Part shown: in pieces, positions 1 to 7,614 of the stretch
How the letters are laid out: each line of letters begins with the position of its first letter
How positions within the stretch are numbered: position 1 is the stretch's first letter
Source: Rossellomorea aquimaris
Lineage (GTDB): Bacteria > Bacillota > Bacilli > Bacillales > Bacillaceae_B
Assembly: GCF_000935355.1 (NCBI RefSeq)
Contig: NZ_JXZC01000007.1
Location: 62,001-126,000, forward strand
Direction: 5' to 3'
DNA length: 64,000 nucleotides
Position numbers and translations under genes: made by a program
Notes under the pieces: generated by a model
The model's database searches: none
What the model was told of the DNA's origin: nothing
Seen by the model: the letters and a program-made list of their open reading frames with translations, nothing else

Positions 1-956
1 ATGAATTGCTTCGCTTTATTGACTGCGTTGGCAGCATCCTGGAATGCCCCTGCAATCAAGTTAACCTTTCCGTCATGTTTTAAAATATCACCCGCTGCGT
101 AAAGACCTTCTATCGATGATTCGCTGTTTGTCGTACCGGCTATGTAATACTGATCGATCATGTCGATATCCAATGAACTATTTTTCAGCAGTGAAGTATC
201 TATTTCATACCCATGATTAATGATCACTTCATCAATGGGTAAATAGAATACCTCTTTAGTTTGATGATTGGTCAGTTCCACCTTTTCAATGGATTCGTGA
301 TCGGCGGCTGCAATCAGCTTGGTAATCGATGTGTTGAGGAGGCATGAGGCCGAACTGTTCATGAGCTGGGCACATTGAGCTTCGTGTCCGTTCAATGCTT
401 CCTTCCGATAGGCAACATACACTTTCTTCGCTACGGGTTCTAATTCATTTGCCCAATCGATGGCTGAGTTCCCTCCACCTGAAATGATGACCGTCTTATC
501 TTTGAACCTTTTCAATGACTTGACAGTGTAGTTTAAATTAGAAACTTCAAATCGTTCCGCCCCTTCGATATCAAGCTTTTGAGGATTGATGATTCCGCTT
601 CCCACTGCAATGATGACCGTTTTTGAGTAGTGCTTTTCGCCAGAGGACCCTTTTAATATAAAGATCCCTTTTTCATTGCGTGTAATGGATTCAACTTTTT
701 CGTTCAAGACGACGGAGGGATCGAAAGTCAAACCTTGTTGAACAAGCTGCTGGATTAATTTCGCCCCGGGAATCGGAGTGAGTCCCCCTACATCCCAAAT
801 CATTTTCTCAGGATACACATGTATCTTTCCACCCAATGTTGGTTGATACTCGATGATCTTTGTTTTCATTTCTCTAAGTCCACTATAGAAAGCTGAGTAA
901 AGTCCCGCTGGACCTCCCCCAATGACTGTCACATCAAATAGTTCATGATTATCCAT
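1..956 (-). CDS. Ferredoxin-NADP reductase-like flavoprotein (YumC/YcgT type), C-terminus cut by window edge
   Basis: Translating the minus strand from the ATG at 956-954 gives an open frame that runs off position 1, about 318 codons. The N-terminus has a dinucleotide-binding motif (VTVIGGGPAGLYSAFY), a second nucleotide-binding motif lies near mid-protein (IISGGGNSAIDW), and the GLYAAGDI segment typical of thioredoxin-reductase-like proteins is near the visible end. The family moves electrons from NAD(P)H to ferredoxin or flavodoxin. A Fur-like box lies 34 bp upstream and the gene diverges from a siderophore transporter, so a role in reductive iron release or iron-stress electron supply is plausible but inferred. 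The last residues are outside the window. Confidence 0.88.
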   Translation of the reverse strand, partial: MDNHELFDVTVIGGGPAGLYSAFYSGLREMKTKIIEYQPTLGGKIHVYPEKMIWDVGGLTPIPGAKLIQQLVQQGLTFDPSVVLNEKVESITRNEKGIFILKGSSGEKHYSKTVIIAVGSGIINPQKLDIEGAERFEVSNLNYTVKSLKRFKDKTVIISGGGNSAIDWANELEPVAKKVYVAYRKEALNGHEAQCAQLMNSSASCLLNTSITKLIAAADHESIEKVELTNHQTKEVFYLPIDEVIINHGYEIDTSLLKNSSLDIDMIDQYYIAGTTNSESSIEGLYAAGDILKHDGKVNLIAGAFQDAANAVNKAKQF

Positions 957-989
957 TTACGTCCACTCCTCGAGTAACCAAAATACAAT

Positions 990-1004
990 TGATTATCATT
1001 CTCA
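990..1004 (-). promoter_or_regulatory. Fur box, reductase side
   Basis: On the minus strand the 15-mer TGAGAATGATAATCA matches the 7-1-7 Fur consensus TGATAATNATTATCA at 12 of the 14 defined positions. It lies 34 bp upstream of the reductase start. Confidence 0.7.
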
Positions 1005-1050
1005 ATTACATCCTACCTCTTTTTTTCTTCGTTGACAATAAAAAATTATA

Positions 1051-1079
1051 TTGACATTAGTAAAAAAGGATTATAGTAT
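1051..1079 (+). promoter_or_regulatory. Probable sigma-A promoter of the siderophore transporter operon
   Basis: TTGACA at 1051-1056 and TAGTAT at 1074-1079 are 17 bp apart. Transcription would start near 1086, just before the perfect Fur box at 1096-1110. Confidence 0.55.
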
Positions 1080-1095
1080 TTAAATTGTTCGAGAT

Positions 1096-1110
1096 TGATA
1101 ATCATTATCA
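1096..1110 (+). promoter_or_regulatory. Perfect Fur box, transporter side
   Basis: TGATAATCATTATCA is an exact 7-1-7 palindrome and an exact match to the Bacillus Fur consensus. It sits between the predicted promoter and the ATPase ribosome binding site, where bound Fur-Fe2+ would block transcription. Confidence 0.9.
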
Positions 1111-1151
1111 ATGGATTATTCATTTACTATACTACATACGGAGGTCTTACT

Positions 1152-1997
1152 ATGGTCCGCCTCTATACAAACGAATTAAGTATTGGCTACGGTGAACGCC
1201 TCATCGTAAAGAACTTAAGCGTGGACATCCCTGATAAAAAAATCACAACGATCATAGGCTCGAATGGTTGTGGAAAATCGACTTTACTGAAAGCGATTAC
1301 CCGCATCATCCCCCATCACTCCGGCAACGTCCTTTTAGATGGTGAAAACATTTCTAAAGGAAACACCAAGGAATTAGCGAAGAAGATGGCGATTCTTCCT
1401 CAAACCCCGGAGAGTGCCAGTGGACTGACAGTTGGGGAATTAGTTTCATATGGTCGTTTCCCTCATCAAAAAGGAATGGGCCGTCTATCGAAGAAAGATT
1501 ATGACGTCATCAACTGGGCTCTTGAAGTGACAGGGACACAGGAATATAAATACAGGGAAGTCGATGCCTTATCAGGTGGTCAAAGGCAACGCGTCTGGAT
1601 TGCCATGGCCCTTGCCCAGGAAACAGATATCATTTTCCTCGATGAACCGACTACATATTTAGATATGGCTCACCAGCTGGAAGTACTGGAACTTCTACAG
1701 AAGCTGAATAGAGAACAGGAACGCACCATTGTGATGGTCCTCCATGATCTAAATCAAGCTGCACGATTTGCCGACTACATCGTTGCTCTAAAAGAAGGAG
1801 AAATCGTCAAAGCCGGAAATTGTGAGGAAGTCATCACACATGAAGTCCTGAAAAAGGTCTTTCAAATCGATGCTGAGATAGGTAGAGATCCTCGAACAAA
1901 CAAGCCAATGTGTTACACATATAATCTACTAAAAGGAGAAGATCAACATGAAAAAATGGCTCATCCCGTTCACTCTGCTGTTAGTGCTGCTCGTTAG
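1152..1997 (+). CDS. Ferric-siderophore ABC transporter, ATP-binding protein (FecE/YusV-like)
   Basis: ATPase that powers iron-siderophore import at the inner face of the membrane. The 281-residue protein has Walker A GSNGCGKST, signature LSGGQRQR, Walker B IIFLDEPTT and the switch histidine in VMVLHDLNQAARF. The start is placed at the ATG at 1152, seven bases after GGAGG at 1140-1144; the frame is open further upstream but those codons overlap the Fur box and have no ribosome site. Its 3' end overlaps the next gene by 50 bp, and the last ~17 residues look like read-through tail rather than conserved sequence. First gene of a Fur-controlled four-gene operon. Confidence 0.95.
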   Translation: MVRLYTNELSIGYGERLIVKNLSVDIPDKKITTIIGSNGCGKSTLLKAITRIIPHHSGNVLLDGENISKGNTKELAKKMAILPQTPESASGLTVGELVSYGRFPHQKGMGRLSKKDYDVINWALEVTGTQEYKYREVDALSGGQRQRVWIAMALAQETDIIFLDEPTTYLDMAHQLEVLELLQKLNREQERTIVMVLHDLNQAARFADYIVALKEGEIVKAGNCEEVITHEVLKKVFQIDAEIGRDPRTNKPMCYTYNLLKGEDQHEKMAHPVHSAVSAAR

Positions 1998-2877
1998 TGC
2001 CTGCGGCAACAGTTCTACGAACGAAGAAGGCTCGGATTCAAAAGAAAAGGACACGAAGTCTTCTGATACCATCACCTATCAATCAGAGAATGGACCGGTT
2101 GAAGTACCGGCAGATCCACAGCGCGTAGTCGTCCTATCCTCATTTGCCGGTAACGTCATGGCGTTGGATGTGGATGTTGTAGGTGTCGACTCATGGTCTA
2201 AAATGAATCCCCGTTGGGATAAGGAATTAAAAGATGTGGAAGAAGTAACCGACGAAAACCTGGAGAAAATCATCGAGCTCGAACCAGATTTAATCATCGG
2301 CCTTTCCAATATTAAAAATGTCGATAAGTTAAATGAAATTGCCCCTACTGTTACATACACTTATGGAAAAGTAGACTATTTAACACAACATATCGAAATT
2401 GGTAAACTACTAAATAAAGAGAAAGAAGCGACAGAATGGGTGGATGACTTCAAGAAGCGTGCCCAGGCTGCAGGAGAAGACATCAAAGCGAAAATTGGAG
2501 AAGATACCACCGTTTCCGTTATTGAAAGCTTCAATAAGCAATTATACGTTTATGGAAACAATTGGGGTCGCGGTACCGAGATCCTCTATCAGGAAATGGA
2601 CCTGAAAATGCCTGAAAAAGTAAAAGAACAAGCGTTGGAACCTGGATATTTCGCTCTTTCAACAGAGGTTATGCCTGAGTATGCCGGAGATTATCTGATT
2701 ATAAGCAAAGATCCAAAAGCAGATAACTCATTTATGGAAACTGAAACATACAAAAACATTCCTGCGGTAAAGAACAACCAAGTATATGAAGTGAATATGA
2801 TGGAATTCTACTTTAATGATCCATTAACACTTGATTACCAGCTGGATTTCTTCAAAGAGAAATTTCTAGGCAACTAA
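1948..2877 (+). CDS. Ferric-siderophore ABC transporter, substrate-binding lipoprotein
   Basis: Extracytoplasmic receptor (309 residues) that delivers a ferric siderophore to the permeases. The N-terminus is a lipoprotein signal peptide with lipobox LVSAC (Cys19), followed by a Ser/Lys/Glu-rich linker and a FecB/FhuD-type periplasmic-binding fold from about residue 42. AAAGGAGA precedes the ATG by a normal distance, confirming a start inside the ATPase frame. The siderophore cannot be named from sequence; the general look resembles hydroxamate binders such as YfiY, which is a weak inference. Confidence 0.94.
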   Translation: MKKWLIPFTLLLVLLVSACGNSSTNEEGSDSKEKDTKSSDTITYQSENGPVEVPADPQRVVVLSSFAGNVMALDVDVVGVDSWSKMNPRWDKELKDVEEVTDENLEKIIELEPDLIIGLSNIKNVDKLNEIAPTVTYTYGKVDYLTQHIEIGKLLNKEKEATEWVDDFKKRAQAAGEDIKAKIGEDTTVSVIESFNKQLYVYGNNWGRGTEILYQEMDLKMPEKVKEQALEPGYFALSTEVMPEYAGDYLIISKDPKADNSFMETETYKNIPAVKNNQVYEVNMMEFYFNDPLTLDYQLDFFKEKFLGN

Positions 2878-2882
2878 TTCGT

Positions 2883-2913
2883 AAAGGGGATTCTTATTAC
2901 AAGAATTCCCTTT
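2883..2913 (+). terminator. Intra-operon attenuator hairpin
   Basis: AAAGGGGATTCTT (2883-2895) pairs with AAGAATTCCCTTT (2901-2913) over 13 bp including one G-T pair, with a 5-base loop and a pyrimidine-rich tail. It lies between the receptor and permease genes and would favour receptor over permease expression, or protect the receptor mRNA 3' end. Confidence 0.6.
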
Positions 2914-2946
2914 CTTTCTACTCCAATAAAGAAAAGATGATGGATT

Positions 2947-3954
2947 ATGAAAACTCAAAATCAGCGAATTCCATTTTTTTATAAGTTAATCGGGGCCACC
3001 TTCTTATTTGTAGCTGCATTTCTTGTATCTGTGGTGTATGGGGCTGCGGAGACAACTGTGAAGGACGTATGGCTTGCATTGACTCCGTCCGGTGACGGAG
3101 ATAAGGTAACCATCCTGCGGGAGATCCGCTTCCCCAGAGAAGTTGCCGCCATTGTTGTTGGGGCCTCTTTAGCCGTCTCGGGAGCCATCATGCAGGGCAT
3201 GACGCGAAATCCCCTTGCAGACCCGGGGTTACTTGGATTGACAGCGGGAGCAAACGCAGCATTAGCCGTTGCTCTTGCCTTCTCTTCTTCCATCAGCTAC
3301 TTTGGCATTATGATTGCTTGCTTCCTCGGCTCTGCTATAGGGGCATTGTTGGTATTCGGCATCAGCTCAATGAAACGGGGCGGCTTCTCTCCCTTTAGAA
3401 TTGTATTGGCCGGTGCAGCCGTTTCCGCCTTTTTATTTGCCATTTCTGAAGGAATCGGTCTTTACTTTAAGCTTTCAAAAGATGTTTCGATGTGGACCGC
3501 CGGTGGAATGATCGGGACAACCTGGAATCAGCTTCAAGTGATTGTTCCATTTGTTTTTATCGGTATTGTGGTAGCAATCTTTTTATCCAGACAGCTAACA
3601 ATACTAAGTTTAAATGAGGAAGTTGCCGTCGGATTGGGTCAACGAACAGCTTTTGTGAAAACGATTCTGTTTATCGTAATTGTTTTACTTGCAGGAGCTG
3701 CCGTTTCCCTTGTTGGGAATATGGTATTCATCGGCTTGATGATCCCCCATATAGTCCGGGCTGTGGTTGGGACTGATTACCGATTCATCATCCCCATCTC
3801 CACCCTGTTTGGAGCATCCTTCATGCTTCTGGCAGACACAGTCGGCCGCACGATCAACGCTCCTTTCGAAACACCAGTGGCAGCGATCGTCGCAATGATG
3901 GGCTTACCTTTCTTCCTATTTATCGTACATAAAGGAGGGAAAGGATTTTCATGA
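2947..3954 (+). CDS. Ferric-siderophore ABC transporter, permease 1 (FecCD family)
   Basis: Polytopic membrane protein (335 residues, normal family length) with about nine to ten hydrophobic segments. It carries the FecCD hallmark GASLAVSGAIMQGMTRNPLA near residue 75 and the GLMIPHIVR coupling segment near residue 258. With the next gene it forms the membrane channel for the siderophore. The ribosome site (AAAGATGATGG) is weak, which with the upstream hairpin suggests lower expression than the receptor. Confidence 0.93.
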   Translation: MKTQNQRIPFFYKLIGATFLFVAAFLVSVVYGAAETTVKDVWLALTPSGDGDKVTILREIRFPREVAAIVVGASLAVSGAIMQGMTRNPLADPGLLGLTAGANAALAVALAFSSSISYFGIMIACFLGSAIGALLVFGISSMKRGGFSPFRIVLAGAAVSAFLFAISEGIGLYFKLSKDVSMWTAGGMIGTTWNQLQVIVPFVFIGIVVAIFLSRQLTILSLNEEVAVGLGQRTAFVKTILFIVIVLLAGAAVSLVGNMVFIGLMIPHIVRAVVGTDYRFIIPISTLFGASFMLLADTVGRTINAPFETPVAAIVAMMGLPFFLFIVHKGGKGFS

Positions 3955-4958
3955 TACACCCTGATTTGATTAAAAAACAAAGGTTACTACTTATCGGATT
4001 ACTTGTACTTATCGCAGCAACAACATTTATTAGCATTGGATTGGGCTACTCTTCCGTATCCTATGATCGACTCCTTCCTACTATTTTAGGTGAAGGAACA
4101 TTTAAAGAAGAATTCATACTTTTTTCCATTCGTTTACCGAGAATCATCGTTACGATTTTGGCGGGTATGGCCCTTGCTTTATCCGGATCCATACTGCAAG
4201 GGATTACCCGAAATGACTTAGCCGATCCCGGCATTATCGGGATTAATTCCGGGGCAGGGGTTTCCATTGCCATCTTCTTCTTATTTTTCCCGATAGATGC
4301 CGGTTCATTTGCATATCTGCTGCCGCTTGTGGCTTTCGCAGGTGCTCTTCTTACAGCCTGCTTCATCTATATGTTTTCGTATAGTAAGCGGAATGGGATT
4401 CAGCCTGTCAGATTAGTCTTAGTAGGGGTCGGATTCTCGATGGCACTATCTGGGCTCATGATCATTCTCATCTCCAGTGCCGAACGGGCAAAAGTGGATT
4501 TCATTGCCATGTGGCTGGCGGGGAATATCTGGGGGTCAGACTGGCCGTTCATCTGGGCGCTTCTACCATGGTTGGTGATTCTGATTCCGTTTGCAATCTA
4601 TAAGTCTCAGATGCTGAATCTTTTGGGACTAAGTGAACCTGTCTCTGTAGGTGTAGGAGTTTCCATCAACCGCGAACGTTTCATCATGCTGATGGTAGCA
4701 GTAGCCCTGGCCGCCTCAGCTGTTTCGGTCACAGGGGGAATCGCCTTTATCGGATTAATGGCCCCCCATATCGCAAAAGCACTGGTCGGACCACGCAATC
4801 AAATGTTCATCCCGATTGCCATACTGCTTGGAGGATGGCTACTATTACTCGCTGATACAGTCGGGCGTAATATCCTTGAACCCGATGGCATTCCAGCCGG
4901 GATCATGATCGCTTTAATCGGGGCTCCTTATTTCATGTATTTGTTATTGAAGAAATAA
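3951..4958 (+). CDS. Ferric-siderophore ABC transporter, permease 2 (FecCD family)
   Basis: Second channel subunit (335 residues), overlapping the first permease by 4 bp (ATGA), which implies translational coupling. It has the matching motifs ALSGSILQGITRNDLADPG and GLMAPHIAKALVG. It pairs with the upstream permease, and both are served by the ATPase at the head of the operon. A 95-bp inverted-repeat element begins 10 bp after the stop codon and may end the transcript. Confidence 0.94.
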   Translation: MIHPDLIKKQRLLLIGLLVLIAATTFISIGLGYSSVSYDRLLPTILGEGTFKEEFILFSIRLPRIIVTILAGMALALSGSILQGITRNDLADPGIIGINSGAGVSIAIFFLFFPIDAGSFAYLLPLVAFAGALLTACFIYMFSYSKRNGIQPVRLVLVGVGFSMALSGLMIILISSAERAKVDFIAMWLAGNIWGSDWPFIWALLPWLVILIPFAIYKSQMLNLLGLSEPVSVGVGVSINRERFIMLMVAVALAASAVSVTGGIAFIGLMAPHIAKALVGPRNQMFIPIAILLGGWLLLLADTVGRNILEPDGIPAGIMIALIGAPYFMYLLLKK

Positions 4959-4967
4959 GATTTTATT

Positions 4968-5062
4968 GAGGGACGGACCTTGTTACATGTTATTTTTTTA
5001 CGGTTATGTGATAGGAACGCACTTTTGCGTGTTGAGGGAGTCGAGTAGAAGGTCCGTCCCTC
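4968..5062. repeat. GGACGGACC inverted-repeat element, copy 1
   Basis: GAGGGACGGACCT (4968-4980) faces its exact complement AGGTCCGTCCCTC (5050-5062) across a 69-bp interior. The interior is not shared with the other copies. It starts 10 bp after the stop codon of the second permease. Confidence 0.85.
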
Positions 5063-5138
5063 TCTGCCAAGAAGATGACTACTCTTATGTAAAAACCTGC
5101 AATTTCCTTTTAGTTTGAATTAGGGACATGTATTTACC

Positions 5139-5158
5139 TTACATTCAATATAATGTAA
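5139..5158 (+). promoter_or_regulatory. Candidate operator/promoter of atoE
   Basis: TTACATT (5139-5145) and AATGTAA (5152-5158) form a perfect 7-bp inverted repeat that encloses a TATAAT -10 hexamer (5149-5154). A factor bound here would cover the promoter. The regulator is not identified and the -35 is not obvious. Confidence 0.45.
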
Positions 5159-5179
5159 CAACCACCGAGAGGAGTTGTT

Positions 5180-6496
5180 ATGATGTTATCTTCTATTGCA
5201 GATCGAGTCTCAAGAGTTGTCCAGCGTTACTTGCCAGATGCATTTGTCATTGCAGTTCTCCTTACTTTATTTGTTTTCATAGTCGGATTTATTACGAACC
5301 CTGAAGAACCCATTACTCTCGTTAAATCATTTGGAGATGGATTTTGGGTTTACCTAACGTTTACCATGCAGATGGTCCTCCTTTTACTGACCGGGATGGT
5401 ATTAGCAGCTGTACCCGTTGTTAAAAAAGGACTGGCATCAGTAGCAGGACTCGCAAATACTCCTACTAAAGCTTATGTTCTTACATTTGTAGTGTCTGCT
5501 TTCGCCTATTATATTAACTGGGGACTTGCGGTTGTAGTTGGGGCTATTTTTGTACGTGAGGTTGGTAAGCGAAATCAGCAGGCACACTTTCCTCTCCTAG
5601 TTGCAGCAGCTTATTCACCAACTGTCCTTTACACCGCTGGTTTATCAAGTTCAATCGGTTTGACTGTCGCTACAAAAGATCATTTCTTAGCGGATGTGAT
5701 GGGTGTCATCCCTACTTCAGAGACCATATTCAATCCTTCCACTCTCATTATTTTTGCTGTCTTGTTTGTTACCATGCCAATCGTCATTTGCCTGATGGCT
5801 CCAAAGAAAAATATTAAACCTTACGAGGAAAAAGAAGTTTCCTTGAAAAGAGAAACCGTATCACAGGAAGCGGATACGCCTGCTCTTAAACTTGAACAAA
5901 CGCCCGTATTAGGGATTGTGACAGGTATTGTTGGATTGATTTATGTGATAAATGAATTCGTGATCGGAAGAGATCTCGACTTGAATATCATTAATATCTT
6001 GTTTCTTTCTCTGGGCCTTATCCTTCACCGTTCACTTGGACAGTTTGGGAATGCTTTTAAAGAAGCTGTTGGGTCAACTTCTCCTATTATCTTGCAATTT
6101 CCATTCTACGCCGGAATCATAGCCGTTCTTTCAAGTTCAGGTTTGGGTCAAACGATCATTGATGGTATGACTTCCATTGCAAATAAGGAAACCTTTGATG
6201 TCTTTACTTATTGGTCAGCAGGGGTTGTGAATATATTAGCTCCTTCTGGAGGAGGCCAATGGGCATTACAAGGTCCTTTACAGGTTCCAGCAGGAATGAA
6301 GTTAGGAGTTGATCCCTCAACGATAGCAATGGCCGTTGGCTGGGGAGATGCATGGACGAACCTGATTCAACCCTTCTGGGCGCTTCCGATTCTGAGTATT
6401 GTTGGACTTCATATTAGACACATCATGGGTTACTGCTTTTTACTGGCTATCTGGGTTGGAGTCATTACTACCATCTTGTTGCTATTCTTGTATTAA
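5180..6496 (+). CDS. atoE: Short-chain fatty acid transporter, AtoE family
   Basis: Inner-membrane carrier (438 residues) of the AtoE/DcuC-like superfamily, which takes up acetoacetate, butyrate and similar short acids. The N-terminus (ADRVSRVVQRYLPDAFVIAV) and the APSGGGQWALQGP segment near residue 353 are family hallmarks, and there are about ten to eleven hydrophobic helices. A GAGAGGAG ribosome site precedes two adjacent ATGs (5180, 5183); the first is used here. The gene is monocistronic, between a repeat element and a bidirectional terminator. No CoA-transferase or thiolase lies next to it. Confidence 0.92.
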   Translation: MMLSSIADRVSRVVQRYLPDAFVIAVLLTLFVFIVGFITNPEEPITLVKSFGDGFWVYLTFTMQMVLLLLTGMVLAAVPVVKKGLASVAGLANTPTKAYVLTFVVSAFAYYINWGLAVVVGAIFVREVGKRNQQAHFPLLVAAAYSPTVLYTAGLSSSIGLTVATKDHFLADVMGVIPTSETIFNPSTLIIFAVLFVTMPIVICLMAPKKNIKPYEEKEVSLKRETVSQEADTPALKLEQTPVLGIVTGIVGLIYVINEFVIGRDLDLNIINILFLSLGLILHRSLGQFGNAFKEAVGSTSPIILQFPFYAGIIAVLSSSGLGQTIIDGMTSIANKETFDVFTYWSAGVVNILAPSGGGQWALQGPLQVPAGMKLGVDPSTIAMAVGWGDAWTNLIQPFWALPILSIVGLHIRHIMGYCFLLAIWVGVITTILLLFLY

Positions 6497-6531
6497 AGAG
6501 CTTATTTAAAGTTGATGCTAAAAAAATAGAT

Positions 6532-6574
6532 AAAAAAAAGACTGGTCCACTCAAAGTGGATCAGTCTTTTTTCC
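6532..6574. terminator. Bidirectional intrinsic terminator between atoE and the BASS gene
   Basis: AAGACTGGTCCACT and AGTGGATCAGTCTT form a stem with one G-T pair, flanked by an A-run on the left and TTTTTT on the right. It therefore serves both convergent genes. Confidence 0.85.
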
Positions 6575-6633
6575 CTACTGCCTCAATCTCATAAAATGGT
6601 TAAAACCATTGTTCTTTCACTTCAATCGTTTCA

Positions 6634-7614
6634 TTACCTTGCATTCGGACTAGCTGCCCGAGGCACAAATTCCTCCTCTTTCCCATCCTTAACTGGCTTC
6701 TTACTCCAGAACGTGGCAAGTATCGGCCCTGAAATATTATGCCATACAGCTGCAATGACACTTGGTAAAGCAGCCAGCGGTCCAAAATGGGCAGTGGCAA
6801 GTGCCACTCCAAGTCCGGAATTTTGCATACCGACTTCAATCGAAATCGCCCTTCTTTTACTTTCATCTAATTTCATAAGGACTCCAGTTCCATAACCCAG
6901 TCCAAGTCCAAATAGATTATGGAGGATGACAGCCGTAAAAATGATCGCCCCTGAGGTTGCGATATTATTGACATTGGCTGATACGACTGCCGAGACGATG
7001 ATAATGATAGCCAATACCGAAATCAACGGAATGACATTTAGACTTTTTTCCACTGTGCTCGGGAATAGCTTTCGAATGACTAACCCAAGAGTGATGGGTA
7101 CGATGATCACTTGAACGATGGAAAGAAACATGGCGATTGGATCGACAGGAAGCCATTGGCCAGCTAACGCTAACAAAATCAGTGGCGTCGCAATCGGTGC
7201 CAATAGTGTTGACAGTGATGTCATGGCGACGGATAGTGCCAGATTCCCTTTTGCCAGATACACCATGACATTGGAGGCCGTTCCACCTGGAACCGATCCC
7301 AGTAATACCAATCCAGCAGCTAATTCATTCGGTAGATTCAGTATGTACGCTATCAATAGGGCACCCAATGGCATGATGATGAATTGCGCCAGTACTCCGG
7401 TTAGGACCGGCAACGGCTTCTTCAGAACAAGCTGAAAGTCGACGGGCTTTAATGTAAGTCCCATTCCAAACATCACGACACCTAATAGAATCGTTATGTA
7501 CCCTCCCAAAGGCAGAAAAGGATCAGGAACAAAATAGGCTACCGCTGCTACGAGGATGACCCAGACAGCGAAATATTTACCTGCCAGATTGCTGATTGTT
7601 TCGAGTAGTTTCAT
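6634..7614 (-). CDS. Bile acid:sodium symporter (BASS) family transporter
   Basis: Membrane protein of 326 residues with about nine to ten helices and the BASS landmarks LGSVPGGTASNVMVYLAKGN near residue 105 and EVGMQNSGLGVALA near residue 260. Many bacterial members carry organic anions other than bile salts. GGAGG stands before the ATG. The start overlaps the stop of the upstream flavoenzyme by one base (TAATG), so the two are translationally coupled and the substrate is probably the acid that enzyme oxidises, or a related one; that link is inference. Confidence 0.9.
   Translation of the reverse strand: MKLLETISNLAGKYFAVWVILVAAVAYFVPDPFLPLGGYITILLGVVMFGMGLTLKPVDFQLVLKKPLPVLTGVLAQFIIMPLGALLIAYILNLPNELAAGLVLLGSVPGGTASNVMVYLAKGNLALSVAMTSLSTLLAPIATPLILLALAGQWLPVDPIAMFLSIVQVIIVPITLGLVIRKLFPSTVEKSLNVIPLISVLAIIIIVSAVVSANVNNIATSGAIIFTAVILHNLFGLGLGYGTGVLMKLDESKRRAISIEVGMQNSGLGVALATAHFGPLAALPSVIAAVWHNISGPILATFWSKKPVKDGKEEEFVPRAASPNAR

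Noticed and set aside
6596..6895. Plus-strand frame opposite the BASS gene
   Set aside because: Mirrors the transporter's coding sequence and begins at the shared terminator; no independent signals.
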